Shown: positions 1-11,800 of the stretch, one piece after another
How positions within the stretch are numbered: position 1 is the first letter of the stretch
Layout of the letters: each line of letters opens with the position of its first letter
Source: Myrica gale
Lineage: Eukaryota; Streptophyta; Magnoliopsida; Fagales; Myricaceae
Direction: 5' to 3'
Assembly (NCBI GenBank): GCA_963930655.1
Contig: OZ005618.1
Span: 20,053,001-20,117,000 of the forward strand
DNA length: 64,000 nucleotides
Translations under genes and position numbers: made by a program
Notes under the pieces: generated by a model
Seen by the model: the letters and a program-made list of their open reading frames with translations, nothing else
The model's database searches: none
What the model was told of the DNA's origin: nothing

Positions 1-3000
1 CGACGTACCTTTAAGGTACCTGAGAATCCACTTGACCGCTTCCCAGTGTTCCTTTCCTGGGTTGGAAAGAAAACGGCTCACAACTCCCACAGCGTGAGCG
101 ATGTCAGGTCTCGTACACACCATTGCGTACATAAGACTGCCAACAGCTGAAGAGTAGGGGACTGTATCCATCTCTTCAACATTTTCCCTCGATGAGGGAC
201 ATGAGCTCTTGCTCAATTTAAAATGACTAGCCAGTGGATTACTGACTGGCTTAGCATTTTCCATGTTGAACCGTTTGATCACTTGTTCAACATATCTCTC
301 CTGTGACAACCATAGCTTCTTCGCTTTCCTGTCACGAACAATCTTCATGCCCAATATCTGCTGGGCTGGTCCTAAGTCCTTCATGTCAAAAAACTTAGAG
401 AGATCTGTCTTCAACTTGCTGATTATGGATGCATCTTGTCCAACTATCAGCATATCATCAACATAGAGTAGTAGAGTAACGAAATTACCATCTGGGAATC
501 TGCGAATATACACACATTGGTCCGCTGCAGTCCTTCTGTAGTCATGACTCACCATAAACGAGTCAAACTTCTTGTACCACTGTCGGGGAGCTTGCTTAAG
601 ACCATAGAGGCTCTTCTTTAACTTGCAGACCAAGTGTTCCTTCCCATAAACTTCAAAACCTTCTGGCTGCTCCATGTATATTTCTTCTTTGAGATCTCCG
701 TGAAGAAATGTTGTCTTCACATCCATTTGTTCAAGCTCCAAGTCTAGACTGGCAACCAATCCGAGTACAACTCGAATTGAAGTCATCTTCACTACAGGTG
801 AGAAGATCTCGTCAAAGTCAACTCCTTTCTTTTGTTGAAACCCTTTGACGACCAAACGAGCTTTGTACTTCACCTGCTTGCCATCGTTCTTCAGCTTGAA
901 TACCCATTTATTCTTCAGTGCTTTCTTGCCCTTCGGAAGCTTCACCAGCTCATACGTCTGATTCTTCTGCAAGGAACTCATCTCTTCTTGCATAGCTTGA
1001 ATCCATCTGACCTTATCTGTATGGGCTCTTGCTTCATGAAAATTTTCTGGCTCCCCCTCATCAGTAAGAAGAATATAATCTGATTCCGGATATCTCCGTG
1101 ATGGAATCAGCAACCGGCCTCTCGTCGATCTATTCTGTTGAGGCTCGTCAACTGGAGAAAGTTCTTCATCATCTGATTGTTGTGATGAAGCAGCTTCTGG
1201 TGGAGTGGGAATCTGCTCCCCCTGCTCAACACCCTCCTCATCATCAACTTCCTCTTCTTCTTCTAGGGATCCTTCCTGCATTTCTTCAGTATCTGTGGTA
1301 GACTGGAATGGCGCAGGACTGATAACAGTTTCTTGAGCACTTACACTGTTTTCAGCTGGGTTTGCTGAGCTTTTGAAGCTACCATATAACTCAGCTTCAT
1401 GGAACACAACGTCCCTACTTCTGATGACCTTCTTAGCTTCTGGATCCCAAAGTCTGTATCCAAATTCTTCATCTCCGTATCCAATAAAAATACACGGAGT
1501 GGACTTGACATCAAGTTTCTGCCTCTGCTCCTTGGATACGTGTGCAAATGCTTTGCACCCAAATACTCTCAGATGAGAGTATGAGATCTTATGACCAGAC
1601 CACACCATCTCCGGAACTTCAAACTTCAACGGTACAGATGGTGTTCTGTTGATCAGATAACAGGCTGCACGAACTGCTTCACCCCAGAATGGCTTAGGTA
1701 ACTTAGCCATACTGAGCATACATCTGGTTCGCTTTACAATGGTCCGATTCATCCTCTCGGCTACACCATTGTGCTGTGGGGTGCGTGGGACCGTCTTCTC
1801 ATGTCTGATGCCATGGCCAGAGCAGTATGCTCTGAACTCCCTGGAAGTGTACTCGCCTCCATTGTCTGTCCGGAGGCACTTCAACTTCTTTCCAGTTTCT
1901 CTTTCCACCATAGCGTGAAAGTTTTTGAACTGCTCAAAAACTTGGTCCTTCGTTCTCAAGAAATACACCCACACTTTACGCGAGGCATCATCAATAAATG
2001 TAACAAAATATTTGTTACCGCCCAAAGACTCTACCTCTAAGGGACCACATACATCAGAGTGTACCAAGCTCAACAACTCTGATCTTTTACTGGCAGATGT
2101 ACTAAACGAGACTCGATGTTGCTTACCAAACAAGCAATGCTCACAAGGGTTTAGCGTTGTACCTTTATTGACTGTGATAAGCGCCTTATTTGCCAGTGTA
2201 AACAACCCTTTTCACCCATGTGACCGAGTCTTTCGTGCCACAGATTTGGAGATGCCTCATCTTGAACTGCATTGAGGCTATCAGTGCATATCTTCACATG
2301 AGTCTTGTATAAAGTGTCGCAGATATGTCCACGGGCGACAACCATGGTGCCTTTCTTCAGCTTCCAAGCACCGTTGCCGAAGTGGTTGTCGTAGCCCAGT
2401 TGATCAAGGGCTGTCCCGGATATCAAATTTAACCGGAGGTCGGGCACATGTCGAACGTCTTTCAACACCATGGTACAACCAATATTTGTCTTTATACGAA
2501 CATCGCCAATACCTGCGATATTTGAGAAACTGGTGTTACCCATCCTCACTGTACCATAATCTCCGGCTTTATACGTGGTAAAGAAATCACTGCGAGGAGT
2601 GGCGTGGTAGGACGTTGTTGTGTCTACCACCCATTCTGCATCCTGACTCGCAACATGGAGACATTCTTCTTCACCGGTGGAGAGTAATGCACAATCTTTT
2701 GAGATGGTGACTAGTGCTTCACCGTCTGCCTTCTTTGCCAGGTTGTTGGATTGGCCTTGCTCCCGTTGTAACTTCCGGCAGTTCCTTTTAATGTGACCTT
2801 CGATGCCACAGTGGAAGCATTTTATCTTGCCCTTTTGATGATAACTGTCGGGATTCTGGGATCTGCCTCTGCTCTTGCTCCTGCCTGTACTTCTCCCTCT
2901 ACCACCTTGCTGGTGCCTTCCTTCAGTTACGAAGGCATGTGACTGGTCCATACCAGCCTCTTTTCTTCTGGCTTCCTCATTAAACAGGGCATCCTTCACC

Positions 3001-4599
3001 ATCACCATGGTAAGTTTGCCGTCTGGAGCCGAATTGCTGAGGGAGACCACCAACGTCTCCCAACTGTCTGGTAGCGAACTGAGAAGCAGTAGAGCTTGTT
3101 CTTCATCGCCAAGATTCAACGCTACGGTTGAAAGTTGGTTCACCAGGTTCTGAAACTCATTGGTGTGCTCAGCAACAGAGGTGCCGCTCTTCAACTTCAA
3201 GTTTACAAGGCGTCTCATTAAGAGAGCCTTATTCCGAGCGGTCTTGGCCTGGTACATGTTCTCCAGCTTTTGCCATAGAGTATAAGCGTCTGTCTCCTGT
3301 GCAACATGATGGAATACACTATGGTCGATCCATTGTCTGATCTGACCAATAGTTTTCTTATTCGACTTTTTCCAATCTTTTTCCGGCGTCTCGTTTGCTT
3401 TTATTCCTTTCTCTTCTATAGGATCAAACAAATCCTTGAAATTGAGAAGATCTTCCATCCGGGGTCTCCAGATGGTGTAGTTGGTCGCCGTAAGCTTGAT
3501 CATTGCACTAGAACTTGAATCCTCCATGGATCCGCCTTCAACACTAGCTCAAATGGCTTGTTGCTCTACGTTCGGAGTTGAATCTCGCAAAACGGAGCCC
3601 ACCGTTACGTCCGGAACGGTCGAAATAGCTAGGAACAGGTCCGGTCCGGCTCAAAAAGGACAAAATTGGGCCCGCAATGGAGAAAACTCGAAACTGGAAT
3701 ATTCCCTTCAGAAACAGAATATTCCGTTAACTATAACGGAATATGCTGACGGAGTGAGAAGATTCCGTTAACTTAAACTCGGCGGGTTAACTCGGAAACT
3801 CGGCGAGTTGACCCGGATAACTCGGTCAGGATCCGAACCGTTCTGAAAAACCCGAACCGAATTATACGAACCGAACCGACCCGAAGAGATGAAGGCGCGT
3901 GGGAGCGCGTGAAGAAGTTTCTCGGCAGCTAATGGCGCGTGGTGGCGCGTGAGAGAAAGTGGGCCACGCGCAGTTACTTCTACCGGCGCGTGGGGGCGCG
4001 TGCAGCCTTTATTTGGCCTCTGGTTTGTACTGTTGTGCTCGTCTCTTCACGAGGAATCTCCAGCTATGTCCAAAATTGGATTTTGAGGTAGATAAGACCT
4101 CGACCGAATTCACCAGCTCTGATACCACTTGTTGAGCACAGAACAAAAATAATAAACACAAGGAGACCAAAATTTAACGTGGTTCGGCAATATGCCTACG
4201 TCCACAGAGGAGAGAAACTTTGATTTCAACAAACCAAATTTTACAACTTTCAACTCTCAACTCTCACAGCAGCAATTTTCTCCACTCTCTCAACTCCCTC
4301 ACTGCAATTCGCACCTCTCACAATTTTTCCTCCGCACACACTGTCTTCACTCATGCGTTACATCTATTTATAGAAGAGGAACATGAGTGTGAAAACTGAT
4401 AACAAATCTATCAGTTTTTGCGGTGGCGTGCAAACCTTCACCTGCAGCTCATAAATGCTTGGCTGCTGCAGACGATGGAGTGCACGTTGATGCTGGCCGA
4501 AATTCGTCTGCTGCAACACATTAACTGCTCAGTCGGTTTTAGATCAAAGTTTGCAAGCCGCAAACTTTGACTTTGTAGGCATAGAATGCGACACCTACA
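1..4599 (-). mobile_element. Ty1/copia element, Tork/Tnt1-like, fossil, cut by window edge
   Basis: Minus-strand LTR retrotransposon fossil. Seen in order from its 5' side: an LTR (4130-4599), a primer-binding site matching initiator tRNA-Met (4111-4127), a gag start at 3527, a CCHC zinc knuckle (CFHCGIEGHIKRNC), protease, the GAG-pre-integrase motif (LWHERLGH), then integrase, reverse transcriptase and RNase H similarity down to position 1. The longest open frame is 458 codons (2151-3527). The order integrase before RT is that of copia, and the gag and pol wording resembles the Tork/Tnt1 lineage. The 3' end and second LTR lie outside the window. It is broken, with several breaks in the pol part. 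It inserted beside the duplicated block at 4600, so it is younger than that duplication. Confidence 0.9.
4130..4599 (-). repeat. 5' LTR of the Tork-like copia fossil
   Basis: About 470 bp with TG...CA ends. The inner end joins the tRNA-Met primer site after a 2-bp spacer. It resembles the solo LTR at 5009-5516 over most of its length (shared start TGTTGAGCACAGAAC on the plus strand), so both belong to one family. Flank at 4600-4604 is GAAGG, the expected target-duplication half. Its partner lies outside the window. Confidence 0.8.
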
Positions 4600-4766
4600 G
4601 AAGGGTCTTTGCTATTGAACTTCTTCAAGCCTAAACACTCATGAGTTGGGACAGCGCCAAGAACGGCATGGAGAAAGAGAGAGCAGGTGAGCAACAAGAG
4701 AGACGTGATAGGTTTTGAGAAGCACATGTCGGGGTATGTGGGTGATAGGACGTTCAAATTGGTCAT
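4600..4766 (-). pseudogene. Truncated first exon of an unrecognised secreted protein, copy A
   Basis: The minus-strand reading from 4766 begins MTNLNVL, then a hydrophobic stretch (SLLLLTCSLFLHAVLG) that looks like a signal peptide, followed by a short Cys-containing tail (PTHECLG). The frame runs into the copia LTR at 4599, so the rest is displaced or lost. A TATA-like run at 4796-4808 lies just upstream, oddly close to this start. The second copy at 26,955-27,100 preserves the same start and hydrophobic core, which supports a real former gene. I do not recognise the family. Confidence 0.4.
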
Positions 4767-5008
4767 GGCACTGCAGCAATGCAGAATACTTGTGCCTTTA
4801 TATATATACATGCTCTCTTAGAGAATTCTCGATTAAAGATTATGCTTATGGCTTTTGAGATTGTCTTATTGTTGTAAACCCTTTGACAAGTTGCTTCTTT
4901 AATTTCCTTTTTGTGTCTCTTGGCTAAAACTAGAAGGTTTACAAGTTGTAGGTCAAATTTGGGAAAGCCAGTTATGTTCATTCAAATGGTCGGCCTCAAC
5001 CATGTAAT

Positions 5009-5516
5009 TGTTGAGCACAGAACGTAAAAAACCAACACAAGGAGACCAATATTTAACGTGATTCAGCAATTTGCCTACGTCCACAGAGGAGAGAACTTTG
5101 ATTTCAACAAACCAAGTGTTTACAACTCTCAACTCTCACAATTGCTCTCTAACAACTCTCTCACACTTTCTCACTCACTGTACTTCGTACTCTACAATTT
5201 CACTCCGCACTTCGTTCTCATCCACGAAGTTGTATTTATAGAGGGGAAGGAGAGTGTGAAACCTGATAACAAATTTATCAGATTTGAGGTGGCGTGCAAA
5301 TCTTCTCCTGCAACGCATAAATGTCTGGGCAGCTGCAGACGATGGAGTGCATGCTTGATGTAGGATTCGCTGGCCGCAAATCGTCTGCTGCAAAATTCTC
5401 ATTAAATGCTCTGTCGCATTTAATGCTCTGCCTGCACCGCAAAATGTCGAATTCGGCTTGTTGTCTCGGGTATGGATCCACGCATGAAGTTGTCAAGCTT
5501 TGCATCTTCCCCAACA
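5009..5516 (-). repeat. Solo LTR, Tork-like copia, fossil
   Basis: 508 bp with TG...CA ends on both strands, related to the LTR at 4130-4599. It is flanked by a perfect 5-bp target duplication, GTAAT at 5004-5008 and 5517-5521. The paralogous block near 27,380 keeps a single GTAAT and no LTR, so it represents the empty site. Likely origin is recombination between the two LTRs of a full element after the block was duplicated. Confidence 0.93.
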
Positions 5517-6486
5517 GTAATATTGAATCCCATTTACAATGATCGAAGCATCTTTTGGAAAAACAGAAGAAGTGCATTGGAAAAGAAGGTTACTATTAAT
5601 TTAATTAGTGCAATTAATACAACATTACTATGAGAAGACAATATGATCTATAATTGGCTTTCCAGAGTACATATCTTCATGAATGTAAGTGGGCAAGTAT
5701 TTTCATCGTGACGCATGATCACCACGAAACAATCTACACGTGGAAGCTATTCGAGGTTAATTCGGTGAAGTACTCTTGAAGGAGCTCTTAGACATTGTCC
5801 GGTTAATTAATGTTGGATTTGAAAAGGTTGTGTTAATTGTGGGATCAATACAAACAAAAATCAGTTTACTTGGTAACCAGCAATGAATTTTGTCATTGTC
5901 CATTGTTGATCAAATGACTCCTATTAATTAGGAATAGCTAATGGGTTAGGGATGTTAAGATTTGAGCCGAAACTAATCAGAGTAGGCTCGGCCTAGTTTC
6001 CATTGGGGGAGGTTCAGCTATTGGCCCAGTCCCCTTGAAAACCAAAGGACTCCCTTTTAAGGGTTCGGCCTACCGAAACTGAATCGATCCGAGCCCAAAA
6101 TAAAAACTTGCAATCTCTCCTCTCCTTTCCCAACTTCTCATCTCTCCCTCTCCACTCCGCACCTTCAGCTGCTCTCCCCTCTCTCTTGGCTGTTGTTGTT
6201 GATCACCCCTCTCTCTCTGGTGCGACGTTGCCCTAGTCGTGGTCGTCGTCACATCTCTCTCAAGTTTTTGGGTGATTTTGTTCTAGATATGGAAGATGCT
6301 TCTAGTTGTTCGGTGTTGGTTTCTTCTAGGGGATTTGGTGGTTGTTCACAGTGATACAAAATTTTTTGTTGGTTGTTCAGTGTTCATCCAGGGCTTTGTT
6401 GGCTGTTTGCATAGGTCGAAATTAATCTTCCATCTATTACCGCAAGGAGACAACCAAACAATTTACTTAATAGGAACAGCAGCAGC

Positions 6487-7252
6487 CTACGCCTTGGACT
6501 GCTCAAAAAAGAGCCTATAAATTCTGCGAATGATGGTACCCATAACCTCTTGCTTACCATGATGAATCACTTGATTACGCTCAAACCAAATAACATCCAT
6601 CAGAATAGCCCCATAACGAATCAGCAGGAAACGAGAAAGAAGTAACCGGATTAAGCAAGGAAACAATCCAATCCTGAAATAGACCAATCACTAAAAAAAT
6701 TAGTCTGAAGACCCCACAGGGATTTACGCCAAGCTAGGACAGCTTGCGGGTGATAGAAAAATAAGTAGGCTAAAATTTCCTCTTCAACAGCATAAAACAC
6801 ACAAGGCAAATTAGAAGCATCAAATCAATTGTGTGACTAAGAGCAGAACGACATGGCAAAATATCTCAGATGACTTTCCAAATAAACTGCTTAAGCGTAT
6901 CCTGTAAATTTAAAGGCTAAATTAGTCTGTACGTCCTTGGGGTTTGATTTGAACCAATAATAATAGGCACCCCCAAATGTTTAACCGGGTTATCAGATTG
7001 CGTCAAATGCGAAAGGGAACAATTTTCATTCTTAGCATCAACCCAAGTATTCTTGCTAAATGTAAAAGTAGACTTCCGCAAATTAAGGTGCTGACCAGAC
7101 CACTCAGCATACTTGTGGAGACATTGCCGAATCACTTGAGCTTTCCGAAGAGTAGCACGAGTAAAGATTAAGAGGTTGTCTGCAAAAATACCATGAATAA
7201 GCCGTTCCATTTCAGCACGCATAAGGAGGCAAGATAAAACTTCAGAACCCAT
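6487..7252 (-). mobile_element. L1-type LINE fragment (reverse transcriptase to zf-RVT region)
   Basis: Two minus-strand readings recall plant L1 ORF2. The one at 6917-7252 starts GSEVLSCLLMRAE and carries the RT catalytic motif as FADNLLIF, where families usually have FADDLLLF, so a catalytic Asp is replaced by Asn. It continues with KYAEWSGQHLNLRKS, typical of the thumb region. The one at 6487-6687 contains IWFERNQVIHHGK, typical of the C-terminal zf-RVT region. The stretch between them is out of frame or partly deleted, and the N-terminal half of ORF2 is missing. A dead fragment. Confidence 0.75.
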
Positions 7253-7292
7253 AATAAAAAGAAAGTACTTATTGCTTTCTTTTATCCAATCC

Positions 7293-7898
7293 AGCTGTTG
7301 TTATGGTCAGGTGGTTGGTTTCTGGAGATACAAGTTGAAAAGAGCTCCATATTCTTGGGATGATGCCTCTTACCTGACGCAAAGATCCCTTGGAGTTTCA
7401 ATTGATGCATGGAGAAATTTCGGTAGGTAACGTTTAGTACATGCAATCTTTTCCAATAACAGATCAGCTGAATTTTGTTGGGGTAGCAAGTGATGCTGGA
7501 CTTGTAGATGATATAATGTGTGGACTAGTAACTTTATTAATTTATTAATGGAATCCCATGATTATGCCATCTAATAGGATGAATTTATCACCTTTTGTTT
7601 GCCATCTATGGTTTCCTTTACCCTTCGTTGTGGCGTCTCAGCTCCAAAGATTTAATTAGGATGCTAAATTATATTAAATTTTTCCATTCTGTTTGGATAT
7701 GGTTTAGAGTTGTGATTCCTAGGCTTGAGGCATGCTGATCCTGCAACTGTAAACTTCTGTGGTCTGTGGGACTAATTAAGACTTGGTGTATGTTTATCAG
7801 ATGACTCCACAAAGGAGGATCTTGTTGGGAGACATTTATGGGAGAAATCCAACATGGAGAGCTACCAGTCTGAGATGCGAAAGGAATCAAAACGCAGG
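7293..7898 (+). pseudogene. Exon-like pieces of an unrecognised gene
   Basis: Three segments look like exons. 7293-7420 follows a polypyrimidine-AG acceptor and ends at a GTAGGT donor, reading ...QVVGFWRYKLKRAPYSWDD. About 7463-7540 follows a second acceptor and reads DQLNFVGVASDAGLVDDIM. About 7801-7898 follows ATCAG, reads DSTKEDLVGRHLWEKSNM and ends at TAG. The protein sense is good and splice signals are in place, but I see no upstream exons, and the LINE fragment at 6487-7252 sits directly before it. Either a captured or relic gene fragment, or the tail of a gene whose 5' part is lost. I do not recognise the protein. Confidence 0.35.
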
Positions 7899-8929
7899 AG
7901 ATAGACAGTTTTTGTGGCTTTGCATCAACATCAATGGATTTTGTGGAATTTATCGCAGGAAGATATGCTTTACAACCAAATAAGTTGAAATGAACTAATG
8001 GTTGGCTTCATGGCATGCAATCAGCTTGTTTCTTTAGTTCAACTCTGTTTTTTGTTATTATTTCTATCTTTCTTTTAACATGTTATCTCTGGCAGCTTAA
8101 TACGTTGGGTCTTCTTCCTACACATGCATCAGCTTAATATGTTGTTTCTCACTCTTTAGTGTTATCTTTCTTTGCACACAATTGCTTTTCCTTTTGGTCC
8201 TTGTGTGGTTTTGAAAGCTATTATTACTATTGAGAGTTTATGATGAGATTGGGCTATCATTGCCGTTGAGATCAGCAGAACGTGTAAGAACTGGACAATA
8301 AGATGGAACATGAAAGTTAATGGTGTAGATAATCCCACGTAGTAGTTATAAGTACTATTTCCTGTGATGACGCAGTTGAGTGTTTGTTTGATCCACCAGT
8401 GGACACAAACCCTTAATCTTAAGCTTGGCATCTGTTACTTGTATCACAATACAAAAAGCTGAGTATTTCTTAATATATTTGACTAGATTCAATGAAAAGT
8501 GTTTTACGGTTTAAATTGAGATTTTTTGTGAGGCTTAGTCTATGTGATATACAAGTAGTTATTTTGTTTACATAAATCTTTTGTTTATTTCTATTTCTTA
8601 TGTGATATTTATTTTCTATTATAGGAATTCAAGATAGAGGATGTTGATATGTCAAAGGAGAAAGATTTTAATTTGTCCTTGCTTATTGTGTTGTATTTGA
8701 ATATTTTAGTCGGTCCTTACTTATTGTTATTTTACATTAGAAATTTGTTACTTTTTAGATTACTTGTAGAGATTCTTGTGTTTGTTGTAAAATATTATTA
8801 ATCAATGATGAAGAGATTCTTGTTTTTCTTTAATTTTTTTACATCCGATGAATTATAGTTATTAAAATAAATTTATATTACTGATTAGGAAAATATAAGA
8901 AAAAATTAGTGGTGTTTTAAAAATGCTGG
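7899..8929. other. Intergenic, nothing recognised
   Basis: AT-rich, with no coding sense on either strand. The small minus-strand ORF at 8162-8431 shows no domain-like composition. Confidence 0.6.
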
Positions 8930-9214
8930 CACACAAAAAAACGTTGGCACAGACCTTTAGCGGCGGTCACAAAAACGCCGCTAAAAGTATGTACCAGCGT
9001 TTTCACGAAACGCTGCAATAAAGGACAAAATTGTATTCGGGTCTATAGCGGGGATCGCAACCGCTGCTATAGACCCGATGTTTTTACCATCGGTCACGCA
9101 AACGCTGCTATAGATCTATTGCGATGGAGCTATAGCAGCGGTCGCGACCGCTGCTAAAAAACTTGACCTTTAGCAGCAGTTCCAACCGCTGCTAAAGGTC
9201 ATTTTTTTGTAGTG
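8930..9214. mobile_element. CACTA (En/Spm) terminus or short non-autonomous element
   Basis: The right edge reads ...TTTTTTTGTAGTG, the complement of CACTACAAAAAAA, the classical CACTA terminal repeat. Inside it lie repeated direct and inverted subterminal motifs of the form CTTTAGCAGCGGT / ACCGCTGCTAAAG and CTATAGCAGCGG, at least eight copies in 285 bp, typical of CACTA transposase-binding sites. The left edge at 8930 (CACACAAAAAAACG) may be a decayed partner terminus. No coding sequence. This could be a deletion derivative or a lone end. Confidence 0.8.
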
Positions 9215-9361
9215 CAAGAATGGTTTATGAGGTTTCACCACATCTTTAAAAGCTAGACCTTTTTGAAGATGGTGTATAAGTTCACTTTTTCGGTTAGAAG
9301 TGTGGATTCTTTGTTCTTTAATTATATGCCCTATCTACAAGGCTTTTTCAATTTAATTCAT

Positions 9362-9716
9362 AGCATAAATGCACCCACAATCCCTATGGTATAAGAAAAT
9401 TATAAATTAATCCCTAAGGTAAAGAAAGTTGCAAATTAGTCCCTGTGGTAAGGTTAAAGTTAAAAATATGTCATTTCGTCCATCTTCGTTTCTTTCACTA
9501 ACATCATATGTTAGTAATTATGGGGTATACTTGGGCACGTAGCATGTTGTGGTTAGTGTTGACTAACATATACCGTCAGTAAAAGAGACGGGGATGGACG
9601 AAAGGATGTGTTTTTTATAGAAACTTTACCATAAGGACTAATTTGTAACTTTTTTTTACCTCAGGGACTAATTTAAAATTTTCTTATACCACATGGATTG
9701 CGGGTGCATTTAAGCC
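9362..9716. mobile_element. Mutator-type MITE
   Basis: 355 bp. The ends are long inverted repeats, starting AGCATAAATGCACCC on the left and, reversed, GGCTTAAATGCACCC on the right, with similarity reaching about 85 bp inward. It is flanked by a perfect 9-bp direct repeat, TTAATTCAT, at 9353-9361 and 9717-9725. Nine-base target duplications are the hallmark of Mutator-like elements. No ORF. Confidence 0.93.
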
Positions 9717-9725
9717 TTAATTCAT

Positions 9726-11800
9726 TGATCTAACTAGCTAACTAAAATGTCCCTATACATACAGTCATGTTTGGCAAATATCAGAAAATTTTCTAAAAAA
9801 AAATTGGTGGTGGTGAAACATTAGGGAGCTTGATAAAGAGGTCGTCAAAATTCTGAAGTATATTTGGTTGGAATTTGGGTTCAATTGGAGTTTGTAAAAG
9901 AAGAAAAGAGAAAGGTAATTTTGGAGGTTTTAATAAATGGGCACCTTGGCAACCATGCACTTAAAAGATGCTAAGTAGCTCTTTTAATTTTTGGATTAAA
10001 TTCACATTTATCAAATTTTCGGATTATTTTTTTAATATATCAGTTTGATAACATGTATCTCCCTTTAGCTTTTTTTTACATAGTTGATTTTGTGAATAGG
10101 ATTGTATTAATTATAGTTTTGGAGAACTTATTTTTCGTAAAGTATGGCAAGAATCTACATATCTTCCTAGAAGTTAATGTTTTGATTGGGGTATTAATAT
10201 TACTTAGGTAAATTCAATTTTTGGTCACTAGGTTTCATTTTTTCAGTTTTTTGTCACTAAGTTTAGGTCTTTGAAAATAATATGTCCTTATGTCAGTTGA
10301 CCATTGCTTTGACTAACAGGAACATTGTCTACATCAACTATGTTGCCTTGTTACCCAATTTTTTTCCACATCACTTTCTCCCTCAGCACTCAAAACGACC
10401 ACCAAATTTCAAAGCCTGCCTAAGTTACACTAAGCCTATGTTCACATTCAAAACGTTGTGCAAGCTTCAAAACCGCATCGTTTTGGTAAACAACTGCCCT
10501 TTAAATTTTTCCCCCGCACATCACCCCCTTCCTTTCGCACATCAACCCTAGGGTTGGGTAATGGTAAGAACTGGATGCCTCTTTTTGTATCCGGTACCAG
10601 TCCGGCCACTGCCAGAATTTCAGGAATCCTAGTATCGGATGCCAGAATTCCGGCAGTGATATATGGGCCTGTTTTTAAGGATTTTGCATGACCTTTTTAT
10701 TTATGTCCATAATATTTAAAGACCAACTACAAAAGATTGGTCACTAAAGAATAAACTAATTTAACTAATGTATTACATAACACCTAACTAATGCATAATA
10801 TAACATCTAATTGATTACTTTCCATTTTCAAAAACAATGAAACATCACCATATTAAAATGATGAACTTTACAAAATAAGGAAATATGTGCAAAACACCAT
10901 GTCCATCATTAAAAAAAATCCAAATCCAAAAAATGATTGTTTATTACATACTCATAGTAAATAAAGAACAAAATACAACACACCCACAAAATCCAAATTA
11001 CTAATTACCAATCAATTCCATTATCTGAACATTTCAAACACAATTTCATAACAAAATGCTAAATATTTCATTTCTTAAAGTTTATTGCATTCAAATTGCT
11101 ACACTTAGATTGCATTCAAATTGCTAAACAATTTCACAATCAATCAAAGTAGTTCCATTTAGATTCAAATTTTTAAACAATTTCACAACAAAATAAATAT
11201 GAGCATTAAAGTAATCACACACATGAGCATTAAAATAAACATACACATACACAATTTCACAACAAAATATTCAATCAATCAAGCCCACTACCCAACTTCC
11301 AATTTCAAACAGATTCACAACTTCAAACAAATCCAAATCCTCGAATCAAGCACATCCTCCACAGTTTCACAACCTAATCTATTCTTTAAAATTCTAAATT
11401 ATTTAATTAACTATAATAAATAATTAACTAAATAAGTAATTAAATGTTTACCTCAATATCAGTGCACTGACCAGACATGGCACAAATTCACAATCTTGTA
11501 AAATGCACTAACAGATTAATTAATTAACAAATAATGAAATGAAGAACAACTAATGAAATTGAAATTGAAAAAATAAACTAAAAATAAACAGCAAATTCAT
11601 GAATCTGTAACTGTGAGAGAGGGAGAGGCAGAGAGGCTGTCAGCTGAGGCAGCGACCTTGGCTTTCGATGGTAGAAAGAGTGAGAGACAGGGACCATGCC
11701 GACCAGAGACTATAGAGAGAGAGAGCTGAGAGTGTGAGAGTTCAAGAGGCTAGAGAGAGAGCTACGTGAGGTGAGAGATTCAAGAATGCCGAATGTGTAC
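9726..11800. other. Intergenic, AT-rich, nothing firmly recognised
   Basis: 10,200-10,300 resembles the edge of a MITE of the kind seen elsewhere here (TTTTTGGTCACTAGG), but no partner end was found. 11,590-11,790 is rich in GAGA. The plus-strand ORFs at 10,282-10,691 and 11,199-11,423 have low-complexity content and no family resemblance. Confidence 0.5.

Larger units (their letters stand above)
4600..6372. repeat. Duplicated genomic block, copy A
   Basis: Matches 26,960-29,373 in the same orientation once later insertions are set aside. Shared landmarks include the stretch beginning TTTGCTATTGAAC, the TATA-rich stretch near 4800, the tail beginning ATGATCGAAGCATCTTTTGG, and a run near 6000-6060. 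Copy A is interrupted by the solo LTR at 5009-5516, which is absent from copy B. Homology fades near 6372. The block includes the truncated start of a putative secreted-protein gene on the minus strand. Confidence 0.8.
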
